A stretch of DNA of 64,000 nt, from the NCBI RefSeq assembly GCF_041146395.1, contig NC_090989.1, positions 252,392,843 to 252,456,842 on the forward strand. Direction: 5' to 3'. This DNA comes from Eulemur rufifrons (Eukaryota > Chordata > Mammalia > Primates > Lemuridae). Position numbers and translations under genes: made by a program. Positions 45,321 through 54,986 of this stretch are shown here, piece by piece (position 1 is the stretch's first letter; every line of letters begins with the position of its first letter). The notes beneath the pieces were generated by a model. The model made no database searches, was not told where the DNA came from, and saw only the letters and a list, made by a program, of their open reading frames with translations.

Positions 45321-45954
45321 CTACCGCAGCATGCTATGTGGTGTGGGAGGCTGGGGTTAAGACTTAAGCAGATGATGGGTGGACAGGCAGAGCTGATTGG
45401 ATGGGGATTAAAATGAAAGCGGTGACAAGCAAAACTGTTACCAGGATTGTGGGTGACAATTAAGACAGTGAAGCGGAGATGGAGTGGACTGTTGCCATAG
45501 TGATGTGGTGACAAGAGGGCCCATGGTGGTATACGATGAGAGTGCAGATGGGGCTACTGATGCCAAAACAGGGGTATAGGTGCGTCTTCTGGAGGATGAG
45601 GGAGGATGGAGTGGCTAGGCTGGCAGGTTGTGGGGGTGGCGGCAGAGTTATAGAGGTCATGGGAGAGTAGTCAGGGGCCAGTGAGCTTGCAGGCCCAGGG
45701 GGAATGTGGTGGCTCTGAGGGCAGATCCTGGGGATGTTACAGCAGCCGCAAGAGCGGCTGAGGAGCTGGGCTCCAGCCTCCACCCCTGGCACCCACCTCT
45801 GCCGTGCTGGTGTGGCAGCCCCTCTTGGCCCTTTGTCCCCCGCTAGGCACCCCCAGAAGTGCTCTGTGCAGACAGCAAAGCTCACATCCCCACCTGTGAG
45901 GCCTGTTGACAGTCTGCAGCCCTCTAGGTAAAATCTGAACACTTTTTGAGAAGT

Positions 45955-45960
45955 TTTATT
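45955..45960 (-). terminator. SIT1: SIT1 poly(A) signal
   Basis: TTTATT on the plus strand reads AATAAA on the minus strand, 523 bp beyond the SIT1 stop codon. It gives a 3' UTR of about 0.55 kb. Confidence 0.7.
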
Positions 45961-46482
45961 TGAAAACTTGGGGACACGACAGAGACAGCAGGATGACGAC
46001 CTGTCAGCGTTCCCAGGTCAGAAGCCAGGCTCGAGTCCCTCAGGTCTCTGGGTTCCAGGACCCCTCCAGCCTGTGAGCTTCCAAGGGATATACCCACCCA
46101 CGTCCTCTCAGGCTCTTACCCCCTCCCCCACTGCCCACTTCCTGTGCCTGAGGAGACACTGGGTGTCAGGGGTAGACTATGGGGTGGGGGAGGAGCTGGT
46201 TAAACTCCAGAAGGAGGTGGGAAGTGAGAACCGGGGAGTTTGGGGGCTGAGAGGAACAAATAGAAAAATGAGGTGGGGACGGGGCCACTGCCGTTGCCTC
46301 CTCCATCCTCAAGAAACAGTTTGCCCAAGATGTCTCCTCACAGCTCAGATAGGAAATTCAGGGTAGGTCACATCCTGTGACTAGGCAATGGCGCCCTGTC
46401 CTTGGGGGCTGGTTGGGGAACAGTCATGCCCCTGCTCCAGGGAAGGCTGGGCAGCGCGTGCCCCGCTGTGCCAGGCTCCGTC

Positions 46483-47475
46483 TCAGCTGGCCGCAGGCTG
46501 GCTGTTGGCGTAGGCCTGGTCGGGGAAGGAAGCCCGGGCCCTGCGCGTCTGGGCACACACCGAGGCGTAGAGCTCTGGCTCGGGGCCCGAGGCCTGGGGC
46601 TTTGGCTCAGAGTCCAGCACCACCTCCGAGTACTTGATGGGAGTCCCCGGGGTGGGGATCCGGCCCTGAGGAGGCCGAAGCTGCAGGCTGGTATAGCACG
46701 TCACCTCCTCTGCAGCCTGGAGATGCAAGGCCATTAGAAGTTCACTGGACCCTTGGAAAAGCCCCCCACTTCCTTCCCTCCCCTTTTCTTCAGCCATAGC
46801 TGACTCACCCTGGCAGGGCCTCCAGGGGTTGGATCCTGCTGGTCCGGCCCTGGTTCTTGATTCAGCCGTCCTGGGCAGGGAACAGGAATCTGGTCAGCTG
46901 TGTCTTCCTCCTCCTGCACATCCTCATCCCACCCACCCAGGACCTGGCCTCTGTGCCTCTGCCATTGCCGGCTCCCTACCTGTCTGGAGATAATGCAGGT
47001 TCCCATACAGGGGGACCTCTTCCACAGACCCTCCAGAGCTGCAACAGAGTTTAGGGGATGAGTGGGGACTTCTTGGTAAGGGGGAACTCTCAATCAACCC
47101 ATCCTTGTTGTCCTCACTCACCGTCCCTGCCCCAGATGGCCCCTGCCCCAGCCACTGATCCATTGGGACAAGTGTGCAGCCAGTGAGATGAGAAGCAGCA
47201 GCGTCACAGCCCCTAGGAGGGCCCACAGTCCCCAGGCCTTGTCTATGGAGGGGATTCCTGTGGATATGAGAGGATGGGGGATGTTACTGCCCAGCCCAAC
47301 CCCAGGTCCCAGCAAGTGGGACGTGGGGCCACTTGACCCCTCCCCTGGGAGCCCCTGCCCCGCCCAGCTCACCCAGCCATGGTAGATCCGTGCAGTTGCA
47401 ACCTCCGCTCATGACTGCTGATGTGAGAGCCAAGTCCACGACCACTGCCCAGAGCCAAGGGTAGGTCCCGTTCAT
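46483..47475 (-). CDS. SIT1: SIT1, SHP2-interacting transmembrane adaptor
   Basis: Five coding exons on the minus strand: 47475-47373, 47257-47122, 47038-46980, 46870-46809 and 46716-46483 (TGA). They join in phase to 197 aa, and human is 196 as I recall. SIT1 is a small disulfide-linked T-cell adaptor that tunes T-cell receptor signalling through SHP2, Grb2 and CSK. Landmarks: short extracellular part with the sequon NCT (residues 27-29) and nearby cysteines; transmembrane segment WGLWALLGAVTLLLLISLAA (about 43-62); then the tyrosine motifs VPLYGNL, the ITIM-like CYTSLQL and KYSEVVL, ELYASV and QAYANS near the C-terminus. The ATG at 47475 aligns with the human start. The N-terminal residues differ a good deal from human. 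Confidence 0.95.
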
Positions 47476-48490
47476 GGCCTGACAACTGCCACAGCCCCCC
47501 TCACCCCCACCCTGCCCTGGGCTTGGCCCCCACAGCTCGGCATCCCCAATACTGGTAGTGGCAAAGTCACTGGTTTCCGGGGAGGAAGGGGGAGGGCAGG
47601 GATGAGCAAAAGAACAAAGACCCCGCCCTGTGCCTGCACCTGCGCCACTCCTGCAGCTCCCGAGCTCCCCCAACCCCCATGGTCCTGTGCCCCCGTCAAG
47701 AAGAAAAGCAGGCCTGAGCGTGCCACGTGCGGGTGAGCCCCTGAAGATTCTGAGGGGGCAGAAGTGGCCTGAGGCAGGACCAACAAGGACAGGAGCACAC
47801 CTTCTACCCCAGGATGCCCCCTTCCTCCCCAACTCTGAGTTCCATGGGGGAGAATGTATTCTGTAAAGAGCATGTTATTAAGTGGAAAGGCGTGGGGGTG
47901 CGCCCCTCCAGGTACCTGCAATCCCATCACACCCAAAGGCTGATCTGAGAGCAGGTGTTTATATGGGCCTTGTCATTGTTATTAATACTATCACTAGTAT
48001 TACAGTTTGGGGCATAGAGAAAGCTAGATTCCCCACCCCCAACCCACTGCAACCAAATTGTCCCTAAGAACTGTCACTCTCAATAGTTAATTGCATTAAA
48101 GAAATCTCTACCCGAGGACTATCCTGGGAAACTGAGCCCTGTCTTTGCACTTGTTCACTTCAAGGAGTGGAGTTCCTGTTGTGCCCAGGGATAGCCCAAC
48201 CACGTGGGAGGCTATTGGTTTGGGAAGAGGAGTTTTAAGTTCCAAATATAAACCCTAGACCACAAGTCAGAGATGTGTTTTGTCTGGTCCATACAATTTT
48301 TAAAATTTCAGTTTGTTGCAGTGGCTGACAATGTGGGTGGCAGGAGAAGTCCTGCCTTTTGGGTTGCAGGCAATAAGGGGGTACATTGGCCATAGGGAAT
48401 TTAAAAATTAAATAAAATAGACTAAAAATCAGTTCCCTTTTTAGTATCATCATTTATTATTCACAATTCTTAAAAAAAATGTCAGTGATA
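47476..48490. other. SIT1: SIT1 upstream region, no gene seen
   Basis: Proximal SIT1 promoter region, GC-moderate to about 47850, then AT-rich. No TATA box or CpG island is evident, and I saw no exon or RNA gene. Confidence 0.45.
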
Positions 48491-48627
48491 GGCCAGGTGC
48501 AGTGGCTCATGCCTGTAATCCCAGCACTTTGGGAGGCTGAGGCAGGAGGGTCACTTGAGGCCTAGAGTTCAAGACCAGCCTGGGGCAAAATATCAAGATC
48601 CTCATTCCTACATAAATAAATAAATAA
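48491..48627 (+). repeat. Alu monomer (FLAM-like)
   Basis: GGCCAGGTGCAGTGGCTCATG to CCAGCCTGGGGCAAAATATC, ending in a TAAA-repeat tail. Confidence 0.85.
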
Positions 48628-48899
48628 TCTTTTAATCGACTATAAGTAAGGATTGACAAGTCTGGTTATATTTTCTATTGAATCTGCAAAGATTACTTTT
48701 GGCAAATTTGCAGAAGGATCAAAAAAGAAATTGTAATGCTGGTCATTACTCAGACTGATCAATATGTAGGTATAAGTTTTTTACCCCTTTCCTCAAAAAA
48801 TACAATAATGTAATTAGGAAGTATTAACCTATTACCTTTTCCTTTCTTGTTCTGTAATGTTTAATTTAAAATGTTTAGCTATATATATGTATATATTAT

Positions 48900-49240
48900 A
48901 TACATACACGCATAACGACATTTCAGTCAACAATGGACCACATATATGATGGTGATCCCATAAGATTATAACATCTTATTTTTACTGTGCCTTTTCTATA
49001 TTTAGATACACAAATACTTATCATGGTGTTACAGTTGCCTACACTATTCCATACAGTAACATGCTGTACAGGTTTGTAGCCCAGGAGCAATAGGCTATGC
49101 CATATGGCTTAGGTGGGTAGTAGGCTATACCATCTTGGTTTGTAAAAGCACACTCTATGATGTTTGCACACAACAGTATCATCTAATGTCACATTGCTCA
49201 GTAGGCATCGCTATCATTAAGTGCTGCATGACAGTATTTT
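48900..49240 (-). repeat. Old DNA-transposon (Tc1/mariner-type) fragment
   Basis: CATAACGACATTTCAGTCAACAATGGACC, CATAAGATTATAACATC, CATGCTGTACAGGTTTGTAGCCC and CATTAAGTGCTGCATGACAG form a pattern I know as a primate DNA-transposon MITE. The family name is not certain. Confidence 0.5.
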
Positions 49241-49458
49241 TATGCCAGCAGAATTATATCTACAAAGTTCAATAAAAGAAAATATTTGCTGTCTGAATTT
49301 CTTTTCTAACCCTTATTATTCATTTCATTTCGTAATTATTACTAAAAATAATTTCATCATATAGAGAATTTTAAAAAATGATCCACTTGGTGTCAAATAT
49401 GCTAAGTATGCCACTGATTCCTTATCAACACTTAAAAATTGAGAGATTTCCAATTTTA

Positions 49459-49619
49459 ATTTTTTTTTTTTTGAGACCGAGTCTTACTCTGTTGCCCTGG
49501 GTAGAGTGCAGTAGCATCAGCCTAGCTGGCAGCAACCCTGAACTCCTGAGCTCAAGCAATCCTCCCGCCTGGGCCTCCCACAGTGCTAGGATTACAGGCC
49601 TGAACTATTGCATCCGGCC
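49459..49619 (-). repeat. Alu monomer, minus strand, with 16-bp target duplication
   Basis: TTTTGAGACCGAGTCTTACTC to TTGCATCCGGCC. Perfect duplication AGAGATTTCCAATTTT at 49442-49457 and 49621-49636. Confidence 0.92.
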
Positions 49620-49652
49620 AAGAGATTTCCAATTTTCAAAATCTTGATTTGT

Positions 49653-49944
49653 CCGCTGGGTGCAGTGGCTCACGCCTGTAATCCTGGCACTCTGGGAGGC
49701 CAAGGCGGGAGGATCGCTCAAGCTCAGGAGTTCGAGACCAGCCTGAGCAAGAGTGAGACCCTGTCCCTAACAAAAAGAAAATAGCCAGGCATCATGGCGT
49801 GCACCTGTCTCCCAGCTACTCTGGAGGCTGAGGCAGTAGGATCCCTTGAGCCCAGGAGTTGGAGGTTGCTGTGAGCTACAATGATGTCACTGCTCTCTAC
49901 TCAGAGCAACAAAGTGAAGACTCTGTCTCGACAACAAAAAAAAA
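49653..49944 (+). repeat. Alu dimer, plus strand, short linker
   Basis: CGCTGGGTGCAGTGGCTCACG to GAAGACTCTGTCTCGACAAC plus an A tail. The lemur-type linker is missing or deleted. It lies 33 bp from the inverted Alu on its left. Confidence 0.9.
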
Positions 49945-50304
49945 GGAAGCTGAACAACCCCCCTCCTTTCAACACCCACTTTCATATTTAAAAAAAAAAT
50001 CCTGATTTGTTGATTGTTTTGAAAGAAGAAAAAAATCAGATCTAGCTGTAGTGCCCGAGTTTCCTAAAGGCAACAATCAGTAGGGACCACTTATCCTATT
50101 ATACCTGGCCTGACCCTCTTATTTACATCGACTATGCCAACTGCCTTAGATTGAGGGTTTGAATTACCCTGATCTGCATATGCAGGCTGCCTCACTGTGA
50201 CAACTCCCTCGAGTGTAGGCGTCTCGCTGCCCTGCCCTCCCCCCTTGCTTTCTGGAAAAACAGGAAGACACACCAATATTTCATTCATGTATTTAACACT
50301 CATG

Positions 50305-50790
50305 TACCGATTGCCTGTTTATGTGCCAAGCTCTGCAGATAGCAATGTGAATGCAACAGGGTTTCTTTCCTCATAGAGTTCTTGGTCTAGTTGGGAAGAT
50401 GATCCTGCCTATCCCAGACGATGAAAAGGCAATGTGGGACAGAGGGGAATACCTGTCGGCCTGGAGAGGTCGTGGAAGGTAAGGAGCGGGAAAAGCTGGT
50501 GAAGTAGATGGTCTTGAGAGGCAGAAAAGGGTTGGAATCTCCGCCCTGCCTCTTACCTGATTAACAGCTTACTTAACCTTCCTGAATGGTAGTTTCCTCA
50601 TTCTTTGAAAGACCTTAATTATATTACCCTTTTGGGGTCGTTTTGAACATTCATTCATTTCATTCAACAAGGATTCATTGAGTGCCTGCTGTGCTAGGCT
50701 CTGGGAGTAAAACGGTGAGGAAAAAAAGAGACGCGGGCCCTGCCCTGGTGCTACAGTCTAGCGGTGATGAAGAAAGTAAAATAGTTGCAC
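50305..50790 (+). repeat. L2-like fragments
   Basis: 50305-50405 (TATGTGCCAAGCTCTGCAGATAGC and onward) and 50640-50765 (TCATTCAACAAGGATTCATTGAGTGCC, GGGCCCTGCCCTGG, CTACAGTCTAGCGG) follow the L2 3' pattern twice. Confidence 0.6.
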
Positions 50791-50934
50791 TAAAGAATAA
50801 ATTAGAAGTTGGGTTAAGGGCTCTGACTGAAGGGAACACACGAGCTGAAGGTTACGTAGAAGTCAACCGTGCAGAAAGGGAATAGCGGCGGAACATCCCA
50901 GAGTCACCACAATTTCATCCGCCTGCCTCCCGGT

Positions 50935-51135
50935 AGCTGTGCAGTAGTGATTAAAATCACTACTGGGCACGGTTCCGAGCACTTTACTTAGATTATCTGA
51001 TTTAATCGTCGTAACAACTCTTGAGGTACACGCACATTTATCATTATCTCCGTTCCTCAGAGTGGAAACTAAGGCACAGAGAGTAATTAACTTTCCCGAC
51101 GTCACCTGCTCTTGAGCACAGGCGGCAGGATTACC
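50935..51135 (+). repeat. MIR element
   Basis: CACTTTACTTAGATTATCTGATTTAATC, CGTTCCTCAGAGTGGAAACTAAGGC and the CACCTGCTCTTGAGCACAGG phrase are in MIR order. Confidence 0.75.
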
Positions 51136-51329
51136 AGCCCGGGCATAGTCCAAACCATGCTACACAATAAATGGCGGCTACTTTGGCATTTGCCAGATGA
51201 ATAGGGAGGTAGAGGAGGAGGCCGTCATAGTAACAGAGGACTCCAAACGTTAGGGTCCTTGGATGTACTTACTAGGGGCACGAGAAGCTGGTCACTACTT
51301 TGAAGAGGAGGGAACTCAAGACCATGAGT

Positions 51330-51333
51330 AAAA
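51330..51333 (-). terminator. RMRP: RMRP Pol III terminator
   Basis: A run of four T on the minus strand directly after the mature 3' end. Confidence 0.75.
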
Positions 51334-51601
51334 GACAGCCGCGCTGAGAATGAGCCCCGTGTGGTTGGTGCGCGAAGACGCACTGCCTGCGTAACTAGTG
51401 GAGCTGACGGACGACGCCCCCCACCACCACGCCGCTCGGCGAGATTCGCTTCTTGGCGGACTTTACAGTGGGAAGCGGAGGGATGTCTACGTGCGCGTGC
51501 ACGCGGCACTCTCTGCCCGAGGTCCGGGGACTTTCCCCTAGGCGGAAGAACAAGGAACTAGTCCCCCGTATGTAGCCTAGGAAACAGGCCTTCAGCACGA
51601 C
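51334..51601 (-). ncRNA. RMRP: RMRP, RNA component of RNase MRP
   Basis: The minus-strand RNA starts GTCGTGCTGAAGGCCTG (human begins GTTCGTGCTGAAGGCC as I recall). It contains the conserved GGGGAAAGTCCCCGGACC block and GTAACTAGTGGAGC-region complements, and ends GGGGCTCATTCTCAGCGCG followed by CTGTC and a T run (51333-51330). The length is about 268 nt, as in human. RMRP is the catalytic-scaffold RNA of RNase MRP, which cuts pre-rRNA in the nucleolus. In human, mutations in it cause cartilage-hair hypoplasia. It lies head to head with CCDC107, 340 bp away, as in human. The exact 5' base could be 51601 or 51602. Confidence 0.96.
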
Positions 51602-51625
51602 GTACTTCTCCATCTTGTCCCGCTA

Positions 51626-51670
51626 CCTTTTATAGGCCTATGAGAAACTTTGTCTTATGATTACGGTGAG
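51626..51670 (-). promoter_or_regulatory. RMRP: RMRP type 3 Pol III promoter: TATA box and PSE
   Basis: On the minus strand TATAAAAGG lies at 51634-51626, about 25-33 bp before the RNA start. CTCACCGTAATCATAAGACA (51670-51651) matches the proximal sequence element seen in U6 and RMRP genes. The spacing of about 16 bp between them is the usual one for snRNA-type Pol III promoters. Confidence 0.85.
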
Positions 51671-51940
51671 AAAGTTGATGCTGTGGAATATAAAAACAAA
51701 CTACTTTTTGGCACAATATTCTAGGATTGTAGGCTTCTAGAGCACTGTGCCTATTGGAATACCTAAATAGATAACAAACAAATTTGGGAAAGCCAGAATG
51801 ACACGGCTTTATGCAAATATTCTCCGGTCCCTCCCCCGCGTGGGCGTGACCACCTTGAGAGCCCCGGAGCAGAACCTGCTCAGCTGCGCGTGTGCGCGTG
51901 CGCGCTGGCGCTGCCAGGGCCTGCAATGTGTGGGCCGGCA

Positions 51941-54369
51941 ATGGCGGGCGCGCTCTCGCTGTCTGGCGTGCTGGGGCTGCTACTTGTGTCTGCGCTGCCC
52001 GGGGTCCTTGGAGACCGTGCCAGCCCCGACTTCCGGGCACACCCAGGTACCAGCGAGGGCTGCTGGAGGGAGGCTGGGACTACCTACAGGTCCCAGGCCT
52101 CAGGTTAGCTGACCCGCCTCTGCCTTCCCTCTGCAGGGAACCCAACCCAGGTCGGCTCTGGGGCCACAGAAGCCCGGCGGCGCTCGCCGCCCAAGGACCA
52201 GCGTGAGCGGGCCCGGACTGGGGCGCTGCCTTTGGGGGCGCTGTACACTGCGGCCGTCGTGGCTTTCGTGCTGTACAAGTGTTTGCAGGTGCGGGACGGC
52301 TGGGGGTGGGGGTGCCCTGGACCTGAATCTCCCGTGGGGGTACTATGGTACCAAGAACAAGACACGTTCCTTGGCTTTCCAACAGTATGGGGTAATTTTG
52401 AGGATCCTACGAGATAATGATCTGAAGGGCGCGTAGTAAAATTGTAAATAAATAATGATCCTCACACTTAATCCTCCTATAATCCAAAGAAGAGCTCTGG
52501 GTCACCCAGAGTTAGTAACTGGTGGAGCTGGGATTTGAACCCAGCTCGTGTCCATACTGCGATAGTGCAGTCACAACCTTGGCACAAGCGGTTGATTGCT
52601 GCAGCCACAGTGTTTCTAGAGTTCAAGATTCCAAGCGGTCTCACATTCTCCTTGGGAAGGAAGTCCTGAGGTGTGAGTTGACAGTACTTACATTTTGGTG
52701 GAATGAATTAGTTGAAATGGAAAGTAGTACCTCTCAGTGCTGTATCTTTAGCCCTGGCCCTATCACTTGCTTGCATTACAAAATAGAGGGTTGAACCAAT
52801 GTGGACATGTGAAACTAGAAGAGACAGCTAATAATAATCCCAAGTAGATTCGACAGGATAGGATCATAGGACTGAATTTAATGATGAAATTTAAGAAGAC
52901 TAGATTAATAAATTCTATTATTGGCCCAAGTACAGTACGGAAGAAACATAGCAGCTCTTATGAAAGGGACTTAGGGCATTCCAGTTGACTAAGTGTATTA
53001 TGTGATGTGACAACCCACTTCCCAAATCAATGCTAGGAACAAGGTACTGTACTTTATCTGCTGATCATAACACTCCTGGAGAATTTTATTCTCCTCAGGG
53101 CACTGCTTTAAGAATACAAAATGCTCAATAAAGCATCCAGAGAAAACCATGTGAAATGAGCACTGACTGAAAAGACTGAAGATACTAAACCAGAAAAAAC
53201 CTGGGAAAGAGGGTGGGGTATATAACCATTGCTTTCAAATTCCTGAGGGGCTGTCATGTTGAAGAGACATTATTTTGGAAGTCTTTAATCAGTGCTATTG
53301 AAAGAAGATACATGAAGGACAAATTATGTCTTTGTATATGAGCTAACAACCGGAGCTTTATCAAACTGGGGAGAGTTGCTCATTCCTAGAAGTGTCTAAG
53401 TAGACTGAATGACCACGTGTGGGGCATATTGACAAGTTGCTTCATGTCCTGGGTGTGGAGCTAGACTAGAAGTGATTGTGATCCTCTAAGGTAAAAACCC
53501 AGTAGCCTTCTGTACTTCAAATTATGCTCCTCTCTTCACTGGCTTTGGAGACTGAGGTGATGGAGCAGAACTTTGTTGCTGCAGTATTGCCCTTTCCTTC
53601 TTCCACAGCAGGGGAAAGATGAGGCTGCAGTTCTCCAAGAGGAGGCAGGCAAGAAGCAATCGTTGCAGTTAGGTGGGTTTAGCAGACATCTGTGTTTGGT
53701 GGGGGGAGATCAGGGGACAGCAGAAGATAAGTAACCATTGTCCCCCTTTTCTCTCTTACTTCCAGAGCAACAGCTGGCTCAGTTGACACAACAAGTGGCC
53801 CAGGCAGAGCAGCACCTGAACAATCTGATGGCCCAGCTGGACCCCCTCTTTGAGCGGTGAGGAGAGCAATGACCTGTGAATTTGTGGGGAGATTGGGGCA
53901 GGTGAGAGGAATGGGGACATAGATTGGGCAGCCCCTGAGTGGACATTTCTGCAGTGTGACTACTCTGGCTGGAGCCCATCAGGAGCTTCTTAACATGAAG
54001 CTATGGACCATCCACCAGCTGCTCCAAGATAACAAGCCAGACAATGGCATGGAGGTTCCAGAACCAGGTAAAGGATTGGGAGGTGAGTCTGGTGGAGATG
54101 GAGACAAAGTCTCTGAAACTGGAACACACCTGATCTTTCTCCTCACAGAAGCCAGCATACCTTTTCCTGAGGACTTACGTCTAGAGGACGACAAGGAGGA
54201 GCCTGTAAACTGGCACACAGAGACATGGAACTTAGCCACTTCCTGGGAGGTAGAGCAGGGGCTAAGGAGAAGGTGCAGCAGGGCTGCAGCAAAAGGCCCC
54301 AATCACAGCCCCAGCTGGGAAGGAGGGACAACAGCTGAGGGTTTAGTAAAACAAAGTCTGTTGTTGTGA
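51941..54369 (+). CDS. CCDC107: CCDC107, coiled-coil domain containing 107
   Basis: Five coding exons: 51941-52046, 52137-52288, 53612-53672 (or from 53609), 53766-53856 and 53955-54369 (TGA). They join to 274 or 275 aa, and human is 283 as I recall. The function is poorly known. Seen: a signal-peptide-like N-terminus (MAGALSLSGVLGLLLVSALP), a Pro/Arg-rich stretch, a membrane segment GALYTAAVVAFVLYKCLQ ending exon 2, then a Gln/Leu-rich coiled coil (QQLAQLTQQVAQAEQHLNNL) and an acidic, low-complexity tail. The acceptor of exon 3 is a tandem CAGCAG, so two proteins differing by one Gln are expected. The last exon has a possible internal intron (donor GTAAAG at 54068, acceptor CTCACAG near 54149) that keeps the frame. 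Human residues like EIGDSQAW are missing here. Confidence 0.94.
52395..52605 (+). repeat. MIR fragment in CCDC107 intron 2
   Basis: GGATCCTACGAGATAATGATC, AAGAGCTCTGGGTCACCCAGAG and TTAGTAACTGGTGGAGCTGGGATTTGAACCC fit the 3' half of MIR. Confidence 0.7.
52610..53600 (+). other. CCDC107: CCDC107 intron 2, unique-looking DNA
   Basis: The large intron between the membrane-segment exon and the coiled-coil exon. Apart from the MIR at its start, I see no named repeat, exon or RNA gene. Confidence 0.5.
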
Positions 54370-54657
54370 CTGGGTGCTTCTGTGTGCTTTTTCCATCCCA
54401 GCTGGTCGTACACACCCATACTAGGTGCCTAAGGACAATTGGGCCTTCTTGAAAAGGTTCCCTTATTAGGACAAAAAGAGGCTGCCTCCAGTGCGAGAGC
54501 AGAGAAGATAGAGGGAGCTCCAGTTCTTTTCCTGGTATTCCTGAGGCCACCAGCATGCCAGGCTTCAGGGCTTGAAAATCCCTTTTCTCATAGCAAAGCT
54601 GAGACAGAAAGAGCTTTCCAAGGGGGGGAAAAACACTTTACTAAAATCCAGTGAAAA

Positions 54658-54663
54658 AATAAA
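54658..54663 (+). terminator. CCDC107: CCDC107 poly(A) signal
   Basis: AATAAA, about 290 bp after the stop. The facing gene ARHGEF39 ends its coding sequence at 54987. On the minus strand the best candidate for ARHGEF39 is a weak AGTAAA at 54642-54637, so the two transcripts may overlap. Confidence 0.75.
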
Positions 54664-54986
54664 CTGTAGTAACACAACATAAAAATAGCCAAATTTACAA
54701 AGCTGCAACCTTGATAAATAATTGGCCATAGACACAGCACCAAGTTTATCAGTCCCAGGTCCCCTTATTTGTGTCAGGGGCTGGTTCAGCGAAGGTTCAG
54801 TTGAGTCTCGATTCATAGGAGCTGGTCAAATGACCCAGAGTAGCTTGGTCCCAGGAAAACATAAAATGACCCTTGTCAAACCATGAAGGGTTCTGTGTTT
54901 TGTTTAGTACTGAAGAAGATTCCTTTGTACCCCTGGCTCTGACCTATTCCTGAAGTATCCTGAGTTCTGGAATTTGTAAGATTCCT

